64,000 bases of DNA from Gammaproteobacteria bacterium (GCA_023228645.1 JALOAT010000014.1:1-64000), one strand, 5' to 3'; shown: positions 34,640-44,293, counted from the stretch's first letter. Translations and numbers: made by a program. Notes: generated by a model from the letters alone, not told the origin.

Positions 34640-37285
34640 ATGGCGATTGATCCGGTGTGCGGCATGGAGGTCGACGAAAAGAGCACCCCATGGAAGCGCC
34701 CCTACGGTGACCGGGAGTTCTACTTCTGCTCGCCGGGCTGCCTCGATGCATTTGACGCCGATCCGGCACGATATGCGCAGGCCGGCACGCCACGCATTGC
34801 CACGCGCATTCCCTCTTCACACCTTCGGATCCCTGTGGCTGGGCTGGAGCGTCCTGATGGCATTTCCCGAATTGAGACGGCGCTTGGCGCGCTGACCGGG
34901 ATGAAGCGCACTGCGGTCAACGTGGAGTCGGATCTCGTCGAAGTGCATTACGATGCGCCAACAACCGCCACTGAAGTGGTGGAGGCCCTCCGTACTGCCG
35001 GATTCACCCCCGGCGTCGCACGCACTCGGTTTGAGATCAAATCCGTTTATTGCGCCTCCTGTGTGCTGTTCATCGAAGAAGCCTTGAAGCAGCGGAGCGG
35101 AGTGCTGGCCGCGAGCGTGAACCCGGCCGAATCTGTTGCAGATGTGCTCTACGAGCCGCGTCTTGTGGATGTCGGATCCTTGAAACGCGCCATCGAAGAG
35201 CAAGGCTATGCCGTGGCGGAAGCGGCGGCGCCCACGCCGACGGGCCTCGAAAAGCAGGAGCACGAGCGCAGTTCGGAATACCGGCGGCTCATGCGCAAGT
35301 GGTGGTTCGGTGCAGGCGTCTCTACCTTCACCATGATCTTCTCGTATCCCTGGCTGTTTCCCTATCTACGCGATCTCCTGCCGCGGGGCAGCGAACAGCT
35401 GCGTTACCTGTGGATGTTCATGGGTGTGTTGACGCTGGCGGTCATGGCCTACAGCGGCAGCCAATTCTTTACCGGCATGGTCCGCTCCCTGCGCCATCGC
35501 ACCGCCGACATGCACACCTTGATCGCGGTCGGTACCGGCGTCGCTTGGGTTTACTCCACCATCGCCGTTCTCTTTCCCCAGATTTTTCCCGCGGCGGCCT
35601 TCACCGAGGTCTACTACGACGTCACTTCCGTGGTGACGGCTCTGGTCGTGCTGGGCCTCGCGATGGAAGTCAAGGCCAAGGGCCGCACCTCCGAGGCGAT
35701 CAAGAAGCTCATCGGGTTGCAGGCGAAGACGGCACGCGTCGTGCGAAACGGCAGGGAGATCGATATCCCCGTCGAAGAGGTCCTCGTGGGTGACACGGTC
35801 GTGGTGCGGCCCGGCGAGAAGATCCCGGTGGATGGCGAGCTGACCGACGGCGCTTCGGCGGTGGACGAATCCATGATCACGGGCGAGTCGATTCCGGTCG
35901 AGAAGCATGTGGGGGACGAAGTGATCGGGGCGACCCTCAACAAGACCGGCAGCTTCCGGTTCCGAGCCACCAAGGTGGGCAAGGAGACGGCCCTCGCCAA
36001 TATCATCCGCATGGTGCAGGACGCACAGGCCACCAAGGTGCCGATCCAAAGGGTGGTGGACGTGGTCAGCAGCTATTTCACGCCAGCGGTCATGATCCTT
36101 GCGATCATCGGTTTCGTGGTCTGGTACGACTTCGGACCGCCACCGGCGATCGCCTATGCGCTGATCGTGGCGGTGACCACCTTGATCATCGCGTGCCCCT
36201 GCGCGCTCGGCATGGCCACGCCCATGTCGCTCACCACCGGCATCGGACTGGGGGCCACTCATGGCATCCTGATCCGAGGCGGTGAGGCGTTGCAGACCAC
36301 CAAGGGGCTGAACGCGATCATCCTCGACAAGACCGGCACCATCACCCACGGCAAGCCGGTGCTCACGGATGTCGTCCCGGCACCGGGCACCTCCCTCTCG
36401 CGTGACGCGATCTTGCAGAGGGCGGCCGCGGTCGAAGAGGGCTCGGAGCACCCGCTGGCGGCCGCCATTGTCGAAGGGGCGCAAGAGCGGGGCCTGACGC
36501 GCGCCAAGGCGCAGGGCTTCAACGCCATTCCCGGCCACGGCGTGGAAGCTGTGGTGCAGGGACGCCCGACACTGCTCGGCAATCTCAAGTTGATGACCGA
36601 TCGCCAGATCGACGTCGCCGCCCTGGAACCGCAAGCGAGGATCTTGGCGGGCGAGGGCAAGACACCCATGTATGTGGCGGTCGATGGCAAGGCGGCCGGG
36701 ATTGTGGCCGTGGCCGACACGGTGAAGGGAGACTCCGCCTCGGCGGTCCGCGCGCTCCAACAGCTGGGTCTGGAGGTGGTGATGATCACCGGCGACAACG
36801 CGCGCACCGCACAGGCCATTGCGCGCCAGGTCGGAATCGAGCGCGTCATGGCCGAGGTGCTGCCCCAGGACAAGGCGCTTCAGGTGCAGAAGCTGCAACT
36901 CGAAGGCAAGAAGGTTGGCATGGTAGGGGATGGGATCAACGACGCCCCCGCGCTGGCGCAGGCGGATGTGGGTTTCGCCATCGGCACGGGGACGGACGTG
37001 GCGATCGAAGCCTCGGATATCACCCTCATCAAGGGCAGCCTCAAAGGGGTCGTGCTCGCCATCCAGATCAGCCGCGCTACCCTGCGCAATGTCTACCAGA
37101 ATCTCGTCGGCGCGTTCATCTACAACACGGCCGGCATTCCCGTGGCGCTCGGTGTCCTCTATCCCTTCATCGGCATGCTGCTCTCGCCCATCCTCGCGGC
37201 CGCCGCGATGTCCTTCAGCTCGGTGACCGTGATCGGCAATGCCAATCGCCTCAAACGGTGGCGACCGAAAGAGGTCATGCCATGA
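34640..37285 (+). CDS. copA: Copper-exporting P1B-type ATPase with YHS domain
   Basis: An 881-residue copper pump. It begins with a YHS metal-binding domain (DPVCGMEVDE, FYFCSPGCL; residues 4-45). An HMA-like domain without CxxC follows, then a second HMA domain with CASC at 138-141. Membrane helices and actuator domain TGES lead to the transmembrane metal motif CPC at 519-521, phosphorylated Asp 563 in DKTGT and GDGINDAPAL. It exports Cu(I) to the periplasm, where the oxidases and cupredoxins act. The following gene starts inside its stop codon (ATGA), so the two are coupled. Confidence 0.95.
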   Translation: MAIDPVCGMEVDEKSTPWKRPYGDREFYFCSPGCLDAFDADPARYAQAGTPRIATRIPSSHLRIPVAGLERPDGISRIETALGALTGMKRTAVNVESDLVEVHYDAPTTATEVVEALRTAGFTPGVARTRFEIKSVYCASCVLFIEEALKQRSGVLAASVNPAESVADVLYEPRLVDVGSLKRAIEEQGYAVAEAAAPTPTGLEKQEHERSSEYRRLMRKWWFGAGVSTFTMIFSYPWLFPYLRDLLPRGSEQLRYLWMFMGVLTLAVMAYSGSQFFTGMVRSLRHRTADMHTLIAVGTGVAWVYSTIAVLFPQIFPAAAFTEVYYDVTSVVTALVVLGLAMEVKAKGRTSEAIKKLIGLQAKTARVVRNGREIDIPVEEVLVGDTVVVRPGEKIPVDGELTDGASAVDESMITGESIPVEKHVGDEVIGATLNKTGSFRFRATKVGKETALANIIRMVQDAQATKVPIQRVVDVVSSYFTPAVMILAIIGFVVWYDFGPPPAIAYALIVAVTTLIIACPCALGMATPMSLTTGIGLGATHGILIRGGEALQTTKGLNAIILDKTGTITHGKPVLTDVVPAPGTSLSRDAILQRAAAVEEGSEHPLAAAIVEGAQERGLTRAKAQGFNAIPGHGVEAVVQGRPTLLGNLKLMTDRQIDVAALEPQARILAGEGKTPMYVAVDGKAAGIVAVADTVKGDSASAVRALQQLGLEVVMITGDNARTAQAIARQVGIERVMAEVLPQDKALQVQKLQLEGKKVGMVGDGINDAPALAQADVGFAIGTGTDVAIEASDITLIKGSLKGVVLAIQISRATLRNVYQNLVGAFIYNTAGIPVALGVLYPFIGMLLSPILAAAAMSFSSVTVIGNANRLKRWRPKEVMP

Positions 37286-37659
37286 CACCGGACCAGATCG
37301 GTGTGACCGTCGGTGGCCTCGCGGCCATTGTGTTCATCGTGTGGTTCTTCTGGATGAAGAAGGCCCCCGGCACACGCGCTGCGGCCTTATCGAGCGGCTA
37401 CCAGGAGGTGATGATCTTGGTCAAGGGCGGCTACACGCCTGACGTCATTGTGGTCGAGCACGGCAAGCCGGTGCGGCTGAATTTCCGGCGGGAGGAGACC
37501 GCAGGTTGCTCGGACACCGTGGTCTTTCCTGATTTCGGCAAGAGCGCACTGCTGCCCACCGGGGAGACCGTTGCCGTAGAACTCCTGCCGCAGCAGCCTG
37601 GCGAATACCCGTTCGCCTGCCCCATGGGCATGTTTCGCGGCCGGTTGATCGTGGAGTGA
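37282..37659 (+). CDS. Membrane-anchored cupredoxin-domain protein
   Basis: A 125-residue protein with one N-terminal membrane helix (GVTVGGLAAIVFIVWFFW) and a periplasmic cupredoxin-1 domain. The domain contains GGYTPDVIVVEHGKPVRLNF, a Cys in TAGCSDTVVFP and the copper loop FACPMGMFRG. Similar proteins are found next to CopA ATPases and likely accept exported copper. The start overlaps copA by 4 bp. Confidence 0.88.
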   Translation: MTPDQIGVTVGGLAAIVFIVWFFWMKKAPGTRAAALSSGYQEVMILVKGGYTPDVIVVEHGKPVRLNFRREETAGCSDTVVFPDFGKSALLPTGETVAVELLPQQPGEYPFACPMGMFRGRLIVE

Positions 37660-37686
37660 TGCGGATGAACAGAGGAGGTCGCAGAT

Positions 37687-37845
37687 ATGGAGTGGCTTTC
37701 GGAGAACTGGGTTTCAGTGGTGATCTTCATTGCCTTTGTCGCGCTGCACCTCTTTGGACATGGTGGTCATGGAGGGCACGGTGGACAGCGGCGCGAACCG
37801 CCGCAAGCGCCCGATGCGGACAAGCCACGGGCACATCGTCACTGA
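37687..37845 (+). CDS. DUF2933-like small membrane protein
   Basis: A 52-residue protein: one membrane helix (WVSVVIFIAFVALHLFG) followed by HGGHGGHGG and a hydrophilic tail ending in His. This is the pattern of DUF2933 proteins found in copper clusters. The His/Gly stretch may bind metal. It lies 27 bp after the cupredoxin gene, in the same operon. Its function is not established. Confidence 0.75.
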   Translation: MEWLSENWVSVVIFIAFVALHLFGHGGHGGHGGQRREPPQAPDADKPRAHRH

Positions 37846-37939
37846 GAGGTGCGAGGGTGGTGCGACGTGCGAGCGATTTCTTCTCTTCCTCGCATCTCGC
37901 TCCTCGAACCTCGTGCCTGACCCACAAGGAGGAGCGCCT

Positions 37940-38209
37940 ATGTTGAACACCCGGCTGGTGGCCTGGGCATTGGGTCTGTGGGCCGCGATCACTTTCGTGC
38001 TGTGTGTCGTCTACGGGCTGGTCACGCCCAGGAGTCTGCACATGCAGGATTTCCTCGAGCAGGTGTTGCCGGCCTTCCAGTGGCTCACTTGGTGGGGCTT
38101 TCTGCTCGGGCTCGTCGAGAGTTTCCTCTACGGCGTGTACGCCGGGCTCGTGTTCTGTCCCCTCTACAACTGGCTGAATCGCCGTTGGGGCGGCCACGCC
38201 CAAGCGTGA
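37940..38209 (+). CDS. DUF5676-like inner-membrane protein
   Basis: An 89-residue protein with two membrane helices (ALGLWAAITFVLCVVYGLV and LTWWGFLLGLVESFLYGVYA) and a short basic tail. The pattern agrees with DUF5676, found in metal-resistance clusters. ATG 37940 has a strong AAGGAGGAG site 7 bp upstream; a longer upstream frame is rejected. Confidence 0.75.
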   Translation: MLNTRLVAWALGLWAAITFVLCVVYGLVTPRSLHMQDFLEQVLPAFQWLTWWGFLLGLVESFLYGVYAGLVFCPLYNWLNRRWGGHAQA

Positions 38210-38255
38210 ATTTGTCTCATCAACTTCCTCAACCTGACTGCGAAGGAGAAGCGCC

Positions 38256-38681
38256 ATGAAATGGACGAAACCGAACTTGATCGCGACGGCAGTGGTTTCC
38301 GCCAGCCTGATGCTGGCGATCCCCGTCTGGGCACAAATGGGCGGGGGCATGGGAGGCGGCATGATGGGCGGCGGCACGGATCGCGGCGCGGGAATGATGG
38401 GTGGTCAGCGTGGCGGGCCGGGGGCGCAGCAGATGTCGGGCGTCCTCACCGACATGGGAAGCCGGATGAGCGCGATTTCTGCCGAACTATCCAAGGGCAA
38501 CGCCTCCGCACAGCGGCAGAAACAGATGGCCGAACAGCTGAAGCAGATGTCCGGCATGATGGGCGAGATGTCTGGAATGGCGGGTCAGGGAATGGCGACG
38601 GATCCCGCGATGCAAAAACGTATGGAAGAGATGCGCCAGCAGATGGGCAGCATGGGGCAGGGCGCCACACCCGCCAAATGA
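38256..38681 (+). CDS. Met/Gly-rich exported protein
   Basis: A 141-residue secreted protein. The signal peptide ends near AIPVWA. It is followed by a Met/Gly tract (MGGGMGGGMMGGG) and a helical part rich in Met and Gln (KQMAEQLKQMSGMMGEMSGM). Met clusters of this type bind Cu(I) in periplasmic proteins. A copper-binding role is inferred from composition and its place in the operon. Unlike the 54.0-kb protein it lacks a regular GPGMM repeat. Confidence 0.75.
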   Translation: MKWTKPNLIATAVVSASLMLAIPVWAQMGGGMGGGMMGGGTDRGAGMMGGQRGGPGAQQMSGVLTDMGSRMSAISAELSKGNASAQRQKQMAEQLKQMSGMMGEMSGMAGQGMATDPAMQKRMEEMRQQMGSMGQGATPAK

Positions 38682-38718
38682 CCTCGCCTTAGAGCGCAAG
38701 CATCTCTTATCCAACACA

Positions 38719-38748
38719 TGCGGCAGCCGCAATCCAGCGGCTGCCGCA
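38719..38748. terminator. 12-bp perfect hairpin after the Met-rich gene
   Basis: tgcggcagccgc (38719-38730) pairs perfectly with gcggctgccgca (38737-38748) around a 6-nt loop, 37 bp after the stop. There is no T-tract, so it may stabilise the upstream mRNA or act as a partial terminator before the DUF302 gene. Confidence 0.5.
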
Positions 38749-38770
38749 CCAGCGCCAAGGAACCTTGCGA

Positions 38771-39163
38771 ATGAAGATCAAATACGGTTTCGGAAAGAGT
38801 GTGGCGTTTCCTTTCGAGGATGCCGTTTATCGAGTCACGCAGGCACTGCAAGCAGAGGGGTTCGGCATACTCGCGGACATCGATGTGGCGGGAGCAATGA
38901 AGAAGAAGCTTAATCAGGATATGCCGCCCTATCGCATCCTAGGCGCCTGTAATCCTCCACTGGCGCATCGCGCGTTGAGCGAAGAACCCTCCATCGGTCT
39001 GCTCTTGCCGTGCAATGTGGTGGTGCGTCAGGACGTGGGCGGCACGGTGCACGTGGAGTTCATGGACCCCGATGCAGTGCTTGAGCTCGTCGACAAGCCG
39101 GGCATCAACCAACTGGCGCGAGAAGTGCGAGCGCGGCTGGAGCGTGTGATGGCGGCTCTTTAA
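38771..39163 (+). CDS. DUF302-domain protein
   Basis: A 130-residue protein matching DUF302 along its length: FGKSVAFPFEDAVYRVTQAL, GFGILADIDVAGAMKKKL, ILGACNPPLAHRALSEEP and LLLPCNVVV. DUF302 proteins are small cytosolic or periplasmic proteins often encoded with metal-transport or thiosulfate genes; the biochemical role is unknown. No signal peptide. The ATG at 38771 is preferred over a TTG two codons earlier. Confidence 0.85.
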   Translation: MKIKYGFGKSVAFPFEDAVYRVTQALQAEGFGILADIDVAGAMKKKLNQDMPPYRILGACNPPLAHRALSEEPSIGLLLPCNVVVRQDVGGTVHVEFMDPDAVLELVDKPGINQLAREVRARLERVMAAL

Positions 39164-39235
39164 GGCATGGATTCCGAGTCGGTACGGCCGGACTATGTTT
39201 AAGCGTTGCGCGCCATGGACGGAGGAAACGCGGTT

Positions 39236-40039
39236 ATGAAACACTCGTTTCGCATAACGCTCTTTGCTGTTGTATCGGGTTTGCTCTCCGCGTGCAGCAG
39301 CGGCGGCGGAGACTCGGGCGCGACCGGCGCGACGGTGAACATCACCGGCACGGTGCCGGGAACGCGCATCGAAGCCTTTGCCGATAACGGCGCGTACTAT
39401 GTCACCGACTCGGTGGACAACGGCACGGCCGCCCATCCCTTCACGCTGGCGGTGCCGGCCCGCATGGGCCTGCGCCTGTTGATGACGACTAACCCCGGAA
39501 CGGCGGATGAGGTGGTCACGCCCCTCGGCTGGCGCGGCAACGACAGCGCGCTGCACACCCGCCTGCTGCTGGGCGGCTGCGCGCAGGTGGACCTGGGTCA
39601 CGTCCCGATTCCGGTAGGACCCAACGCGGCCGCGTCGCTCGATGCCGACGGCGACGGGGTGCTGGATGCGCCCTTCGTGCTCGACGATCAAGGCGCCCGC
39701 AATCCGCTTACCCAATGCGATGCGGACGGCGACGGCATGAACGACTGGGACGATCCGGATCACGGCGGTTCGCACTATGCTGCGGGCCTCACCGATCCCA
39801 TGGACCACGACGGCGACGGCATCCCCAATCGTCACGACCCGGACTTCGCGCCGACGGGAGGTGACAGCGACGGTGACGGCCTGCTGGATAACTTCGATGC
39901 GAATCCCGATAACGTGCCGGGCGGCAACCGACGGCTTCCTGACGACTTCAACGGCGATGGCTACATGGATGACGACATGAACCATGACGGCGTCCACGAC
40001 AGCGGCCAACCACAGCATGGCGGCTCGCCGATGATGTAA
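39236..40039 (+). CDS. Lipoprotein with calcium-binding Asp repeats
   Basis: A 267-residue lipoprotein: signal peptide with lipobox LLSACSSGGG. A globular part of unknown fold (about 30-125) contains TGTVPGTRIEAFADNGAYYV. The C-terminal third carries at least four thrombospondin-type-3-like or EF-hand-like Ca repeats (DADGDGVLDAP, DADGDGMNDWDDP, DHDGDGIPNRHD, DSDGDGLLDNFD). It likely sits on the outer membrane and binds calcium. GGAGG precedes the ATG. Its position in the copper island may be coincidental. Confidence 0.8.
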   Translation: MKHSFRITLFAVVSGLLSACSSGGGDSGATGATVNITGTVPGTRIEAFADNGAYYVTDSVDNGTAAHPFTLAVPARMGLRLLMTTNPGTADEVVTPLGWRGNDSALHTRLLLGGCAQVDLGHVPIPVGPNAAASLDADGDGVLDAPFVLDDQGARNPLTQCDADGDGMNDWDDPDHGGSHYAAGLTDPMDHDGDGIPNRHDPDFAPTGGDSDGDGLLDNFDANPDNVPGGNRRLPDDFNGDGYMDDDMNHDGVHDSGQPQHGGSPMM

Positions 40040-40173
40040 ACGGCAGTCTGCGACATCGAGGCCCCATGACAGCGAGACAGCAGGTTGCCCCCAGCATTGT
40101 GACGCCGCCGTGACGGCATGGCAGACACGCAGGCCAAGTGCCCCCCAAGCCCAAGCCGGCGGGAAAAGGAGCG

Positions 40174-40734
40174 ATGATGGATGAGCAGACGCAGATGACG
40201 GGTATGAGCTGGGGCAGATTCGCGGCGATGATTGTCACCGCGACTTTCACCATGTTCTTTCTAATGTACCAACTCATCTACTCCCTGGATCACGTTGCGT
40301 TCAGTGTGAACCGGCTGATTGCTGCATTACTGATGGGCTGCGTCATGACCATCGTGATGCTTGGCTTCATGTGGTCAATGTACAAAGGACATTGGGTAAA
40401 AATCGGCATTCTGGCTTTTGCCACACTAACCGGTCTTGTACTTCTGTCGGTAAACAGGAGTCAGGCTTTGATCGGGGATGTCAGCTTCATGAAATCAATG
40501 ATTCCGCACCACTCGATTGCAGTCAATAACGCACGAAAGGCCGACATCAGCGACCCTCGCGTTCGTGAGCTGGCGGACGAAATAATCGAATCGCAGATCC
40601 GGGAAATAGCTGTGATGAAGTTGCTCATTGCCGACATTGCACAAAATGACGAACGGGGCGCGATTACGCTTCCACCACGTTCCGCCGACATCACACCGGA
40701 AATGGAACTCAAGATAAAGGAAGCGGCGCAGTAG
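40174..40734 (+). CDS. Membrane-anchored DUF305 protein
   Basis: A 186-residue protein. Three hydrophobic segments (about 10-115) precede a periplasmic DUF305 domain, marked by FMKSMIPHHSIAVNNAR and ELADEIIESQIREIAVMK. DUF305 proteins (CopM-like) bind copper through Met and His in cyanobacteria. The ATG at 40174 has AGGAG upstream; the GTG at 40138 is rejected. Confidence 0.87.
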   Translation: MMDEQTQMTGMSWGRFAAMIVTATFTMFFLMYQLIYSLDHVAFSVNRLIAALLMGCVMTIVMLGFMWSMYKGHWVKIGILAFATLTGLVLLSVNRSQALIGDVSFMKSMIPHHSIAVNNARKADISDPRVRELADEIIESQIREIAVMKLLIADIAQNDERGAITLPPRSADITPEMELKIKEAAQ

Positions 40735-40895
40735 GGTTGAGCGCTTGCGTATCTGCCTAGCGTTCCAAACGCTTGGGGATCGATCGTCAGCATGGGAAGA
40801 GAGTTTCGTTGCGTGGAGGGCAAGGATCCTGATGCAGGGATAGGAAAGGACGCGGTCGCGATGCACGGGAGGCACAACGAGCACGGAGGCCCGGG

Positions 40896-42797
40896 ATGGC
40901 GAAGGGTGAGAGGGGACCGTACGGCCTAACACGCCGGCGCTTTTTGCAGGTGATGACCGGGCTCGGTCTTTTGGGCAGTTGGCACAGCCTGATGCCCGCG
41001 TACGCACGGCCGGTGGGTGGTCAGGCGACCGCGCTGCGCGTCACCGACAGCGGCGTGGACCTGGCGATCGCGCGGACTACTATCGACATCGGCGGACGGG
41101 TGGGGTCGGCCCTGACCATAAACGGAACCGTCCCGGGGCCGCTGCTGCGTTTTCGCGAAGGCGAGTGGGCGACGCTGCGGGTCACGAACCGCCTGGAGGA
41201 GATGACGACGCTCCACTGGCATGGCCTGCGCGTGCCCCAGGATATGGACGGTGTAGCGGGTCTGAGCTTTCCCGGCATCAAGCCCGGCGAGACCTTCACC
41301 TACCGTTTCCGTCCCAAGCAGAACGGCACCTACTGGTATCACAGCCACCAGGGCTTGCAGGAGCAGTTGGGGCATTACGCACCACTCATCATCGAGCCGG
41401 CCGCCGCAGACCCGGTGGCGTACGACCGCGAGTACATCGTGTTCCTCTCCGACTGGACCTTCGAAGATCCCGAGGCCGTGCTCGGCAAGCTCAAAAAGCA
41501 GAGCGACTACTACAACTTCCAGCAGCGCACCCTGGGCGATCTGCTGCGCGATGCCCAACGGTACGGCTGGCGGGCGGCCTTACAGGACCGCGCCATGTGG
41601 GGCCGTATGCGCATGAGCCCGGCGGATATCGCTGACGTCACGGGTTACGCGTATACGTACCTGCTCAACGGCCTTCCGCCACAGGACAACTGGACCGCGC
41701 TCTTTCGTCCCGGGGAACGGGTGCGCCTGCGCTTCATCAACGGCGCCGCCTCAACGTTCTTCAATGTCCGCATCCCAGGGCTGCCGCTGACGGTGGTGCA
41801 GGCCGACGGACAGAACATCCAGCCGGTCACGGTCGACGAATTCCAGATCGCCGTCGCCGAGACCTACGACGTGATCGTGCAGCCGCAAGAGGAGCGCGCC
41901 TACACGCTCTTCGCCGAGGCCATGGACCGCAGCGGCTACACGCGCGCCACCCTCGCGCCGCGCTTGGGCATGAGCGCCCCGATCCCTCCGCTCCGTGAAC
42001 GACCGCTGCGCACCATGATCGACATGGGCATGGAGATGGAAGAAATGGATGGCATGGCGATGCCCGGCATGGCCATGGGCGAGGAGGCGATGGGTGGGCA
42101 CGCGGCAGGAGAGGCCGGCATGACCATGGGGGACGGTGCGATGGCGCCCGCTGATCAGGGCGCCGTGTCCGGAATACCGAAAAATGAAGCGGCGATGTCG
42201 GGCGGCGCGCACGCGGGCATGCCGGGAATGGAACAGGCGGGCCCCATCGTCGCCCGCCACGGCCCCGATACCCATGGGCCCGCCAACAGCACCGTCGCGA
42301 CGGTGCAGCGCAATCGCCTCAGTGAGCGCGGCGCTGGACTGGAGCAGGTCGAACATCGGGTCCTCGTCTACACCGATCTGAAGAGTCTTGAGCCCAACAC
42401 CGACCTGCGGCCGCCGGGACGCGAGATCGAGTTCCACCTCACCGGCAACATGGAGACCTTCATGTGGGGGTTCGATGGCAAGAAGTTCTCCGAGGTCAAG
42501 GAACCGATCTTCCTCGACTATGGCGAGCGCGTGCGCATCACCCTGGTGAACGACACCATGATGGAACATCCCATGCACTTGCACGGCATGTTCAAGGAGA
42601 TCCTCAACGGCGCCGAGCCGGCCCACCGCCCGCGCAAACACACCATCAGCGTCAAGCCCGCCGAGCGGCTCTCCTTCGACATCACCGCCGACGCCCCGGG
42701 GAACTGGGCCTTCCACTGCCATCTGCTCTATCACATGGAGGCCGGCATGCTGCGCGTCGTCAATGTCGGCCTGCCGCCGCAGGAGGGTCGCCCATGA
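40896..42797 (+). CDS. pcoA: Copper resistance multicopper oxidase PcoA/CopA
   Basis: A 633-residue Tat-exported oxidase (LTRRRFLQVMTGLGLLG). Copper ligands: TTLHWHGLRVPQ (about 105), GTYWYHSHQG (about 150), EHPMHLHGMF (about 560) and FHCHLLYHMEAGM (about 610). Residues about 375-450 form a Met-rich loop (MGMEMEEMDGMAMPGMAM and MSGGAHAGMPGM) that binds Cu(I) in the family. The length and order match CopA/PcoA rather than CueO. It overlaps the PcoB/CopB start by 4 bp. Confidence 0.93.
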   Translation: MAKGERGPYGLTRRRFLQVMTGLGLLGSWHSLMPAYARPVGGQATALRVTDSGVDLAIARTTIDIGGRVGSALTINGTVPGPLLRFREGEWATLRVTNRLEEMTTLHWHGLRVPQDMDGVAGLSFPGIKPGETFTYRFRPKQNGTYWYHSHQGLQEQLGHYAPLIIEPAAADPVAYDREYIVFLSDWTFEDPEAVLGKLKKQSDYYNFQQRTLGDLLRDAQRYGWRAALQDRAMWGRMRMSPADIADVTGYAYTYLLNGLPPQDNWTALFRPGERVRLRFINGAASTFFNVRIPGLPLTVVQADGQNIQPVTVDEFQIAVAETYDVIVQPQEERAYTLFAEAMDRSGYTRATLAPRLGMSAPIPPLRERPLRTMIDMGMEMEEMDGMAMPGMAMGEEAMGGHAAGEAGMTMGDGAMAPADQGAVSGIPKNEAAMSGGAHAGMPGMEQAGPIVARHGPDTHGPANSTVATVQRNRLSERGAGLEQVEHRVLVYTDLKSLEPNTDLRPPGREIEFHLTGNMETFMWGFDGKKFSEVKEPIFLDYGERVRITLVNDTMMEHPMHLHGMFKEILNGAEPAHRPRKHTISVKPAERLSFDITADAPGNWAFHCHLLYHMEAGMLRVVNVGLPPQEGRP

Positions 42798-43552
42798 AAC
42801 GGCGTCCCCTGGCATGCAGGTTCACGTTGGGGGTCCTGCTGATGCTCACCGCCTCAGTGCATGCCCAATCGCGCCCGTTTCCACTTCCGCCGAAGGAATG
42901 GCCCGAGACCATCAACGACCGCCCCACGATCACCTTTCTGCTGCTCGATCGCCTCGAATACCTCTCCGACGAGAAGTCCGACGCGCGCGTATGGGATGCG
43001 CAGGGCTGGGTGGGCGGGGATTGGAACAAATTCTGGTTTAAGACCGATGGTGTGGACGTCAACGGTCATGGTGTCGAAGAGGCGGAGGTCCAGGCGCTTT
43101 ACGCTCGTCTTGTCGCGCCATTCTGGTTCCTCCAGGCCGGTCTGCGTCACGATGCCGAGCCCACGCCAACGCGTAACTTCGCGGTGATCGGCATGCAGGG
43201 GCTCGCACCACTTCGGTTCGATGTGGAAGCGACCGCGTTCGTGAGCGAGGACGGCGACCTGTCGGCGCGACTCGAAGCGGAGTACGACTTGCTGTTCACG
43301 CAGCGCCTCATTCTACAGCCGCGCTTCGAGACCAATTTCGCCGCAAGCGAAGTGGAGGATCTTGGCATCGGGCAGGGCGTCAACGATATCGAACTGGGCC
43401 TGCGTCTGCGTTACGAGATTCGGCGTGAGCTTGCACCCTATGTGGGCATAACGTGGCAGCGGCAATTGGGAGACACGGCCGATCTCGCCCGCGAGCGTGG
43501 GGAGGAGGTAGAAAGTGCCGCCTTTCTCCTGGGGATCCGCGCATGGTTTTAG
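42794..43552 (+). CDS. pcoB: Outer-membrane copper resistance protein PcoB/CopB
   Basis: A 252-residue outer-membrane beta-barrel protein. A signal peptide (cleaved after VHAQ) is followed by repeated amphipathic strands ending in Phe: LFTQRLILQPRFETNF, VNDIELGLRLRYEIRRELAP, GITWQRQLG and FLLGIRAWF. This matches the CopB/PcoB barrel; its Met/His-rich N-terminal region is short. Its start overlaps the pcoA stop. It probably binds or exports copper at the outer membrane. Confidence 0.92.
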   Translation: MKRRPLACRFTLGVLLMLTASVHAQSRPFPLPPKEWPETINDRPTITFLLLDRLEYLSDEKSDARVWDAQGWVGGDWNKFWFKTDGVDVNGHGVEEAEVQALYARLVAPFWFLQAGLRHDAEPTPTRNFAVIGMQGLAPLRFDVEATAFVSEDGDLSARLEAEYDLLFTQRLILQPRFETNFAASEVEDLGIGQGVNDIELGLRLRYEIRRELAPYVGITWQRQLGDTADLARERGEEVESAAFLLGIRAWF

Positions 43553-43620
43553 AGTTCCTCAACCGTCTTCCGTGGCACCGGGTCGAGAGGCGAGTAGATC
43601 CTGTGCGTCGGAGAGGACCG

Positions 43621-44055
43621 GTGGGTGAGGTGTTGCGGTGGTGGATCGTTGGGCCCTCGTACTCGTCTTTCTTGGTTGCCGTGGCGGGTCTCCTGTCGGC
43701 CACCCTCGTGGCCTGCGCGACCTCGCGCGAGGTTCGTCCTGCGCCGGTTACTGTATTGCCTTCCAGCCAGGTACGATTCGACCGAGTTCGCGTCTTTGAG
43801 TCCGCCAACGCGGTGACGGTCATGGGCGAAGTGTGGCGAAGCGCGCCAGGGCACACCTGGGGCCAGGGCCACGTGGAACTGTCAGTGACCGATCGTGCCG
43901 GGACGGTGCTGCGCGAGGAGCGCGTGGAGGAAGTGCCATTTCCGCGCAAGCGGGTCGACGCGCCGGTGGCACGCTTTCGATTCACCCTCGATGAGCTCTT
44001 GCCAACGTCGGCAACCATCCAGCTTTCCTACCGTGACGACCGGTGTCCACGCTGA
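43621..44055 (+). CDS. Putative lipoprotein after pcoAB
   Basis: A 144-residue protein from the GTG at 43621 (GGAGAGGA 4-5 bp upstream). The signal segment SSFLVAVAGLLSATLVAC is lipobox-like. The mature part is beta-rich (VRVFESANAVTVMGEVWR, GQGHVELSVTDRAGTVLREE) and could be an Ig-like fold. An ATG at 43543 inside the pcoB stop would give 170 residues. I do not recognise a family. Position and spacing suggest it is co-transcribed with pcoAB. Confidence 0.6.
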   Translation: MGEVLRWWIVGPSYSSFLVAVAGLLSATLVACATSREVRPAPVTVLPSSQVRFDRVRVFESANAVTVMGEVWRSAPGHTWGQGHVELSVTDRAGTVLREERVEEVPFPRKRVDAPVARFRFTLDELLPTSATIQLSYRDDRCPR

Positions 44056-44293
44056 ACTGAAAATGAATGTCGGACTGCGCTCCCTCCGGTGGTGACGTTT
44101 ACGTAAAGAGTTTGATGCCAGACAGTGACGTCATGCATAAACATCGTCGGGATCCCGTTTTCCTCTCGCTCCTTACGAAGATGTAATTGCGGAGTCATCC
44201 GCCCGTCGGTGCTCGGTTGCCACACTTGAGACGCAACAAGAACAGCGGGCATCGAGCCCGCTCAATCGATATGACTCACCTATGGAGATGACC

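Noticed and set aside
35366..37288. 640-codon open frame antisense to the copA ATPase
   Set aside because: It mirrors a high-GC coding strand, has no domain, and the sense strand is a clear P-type ATPase.
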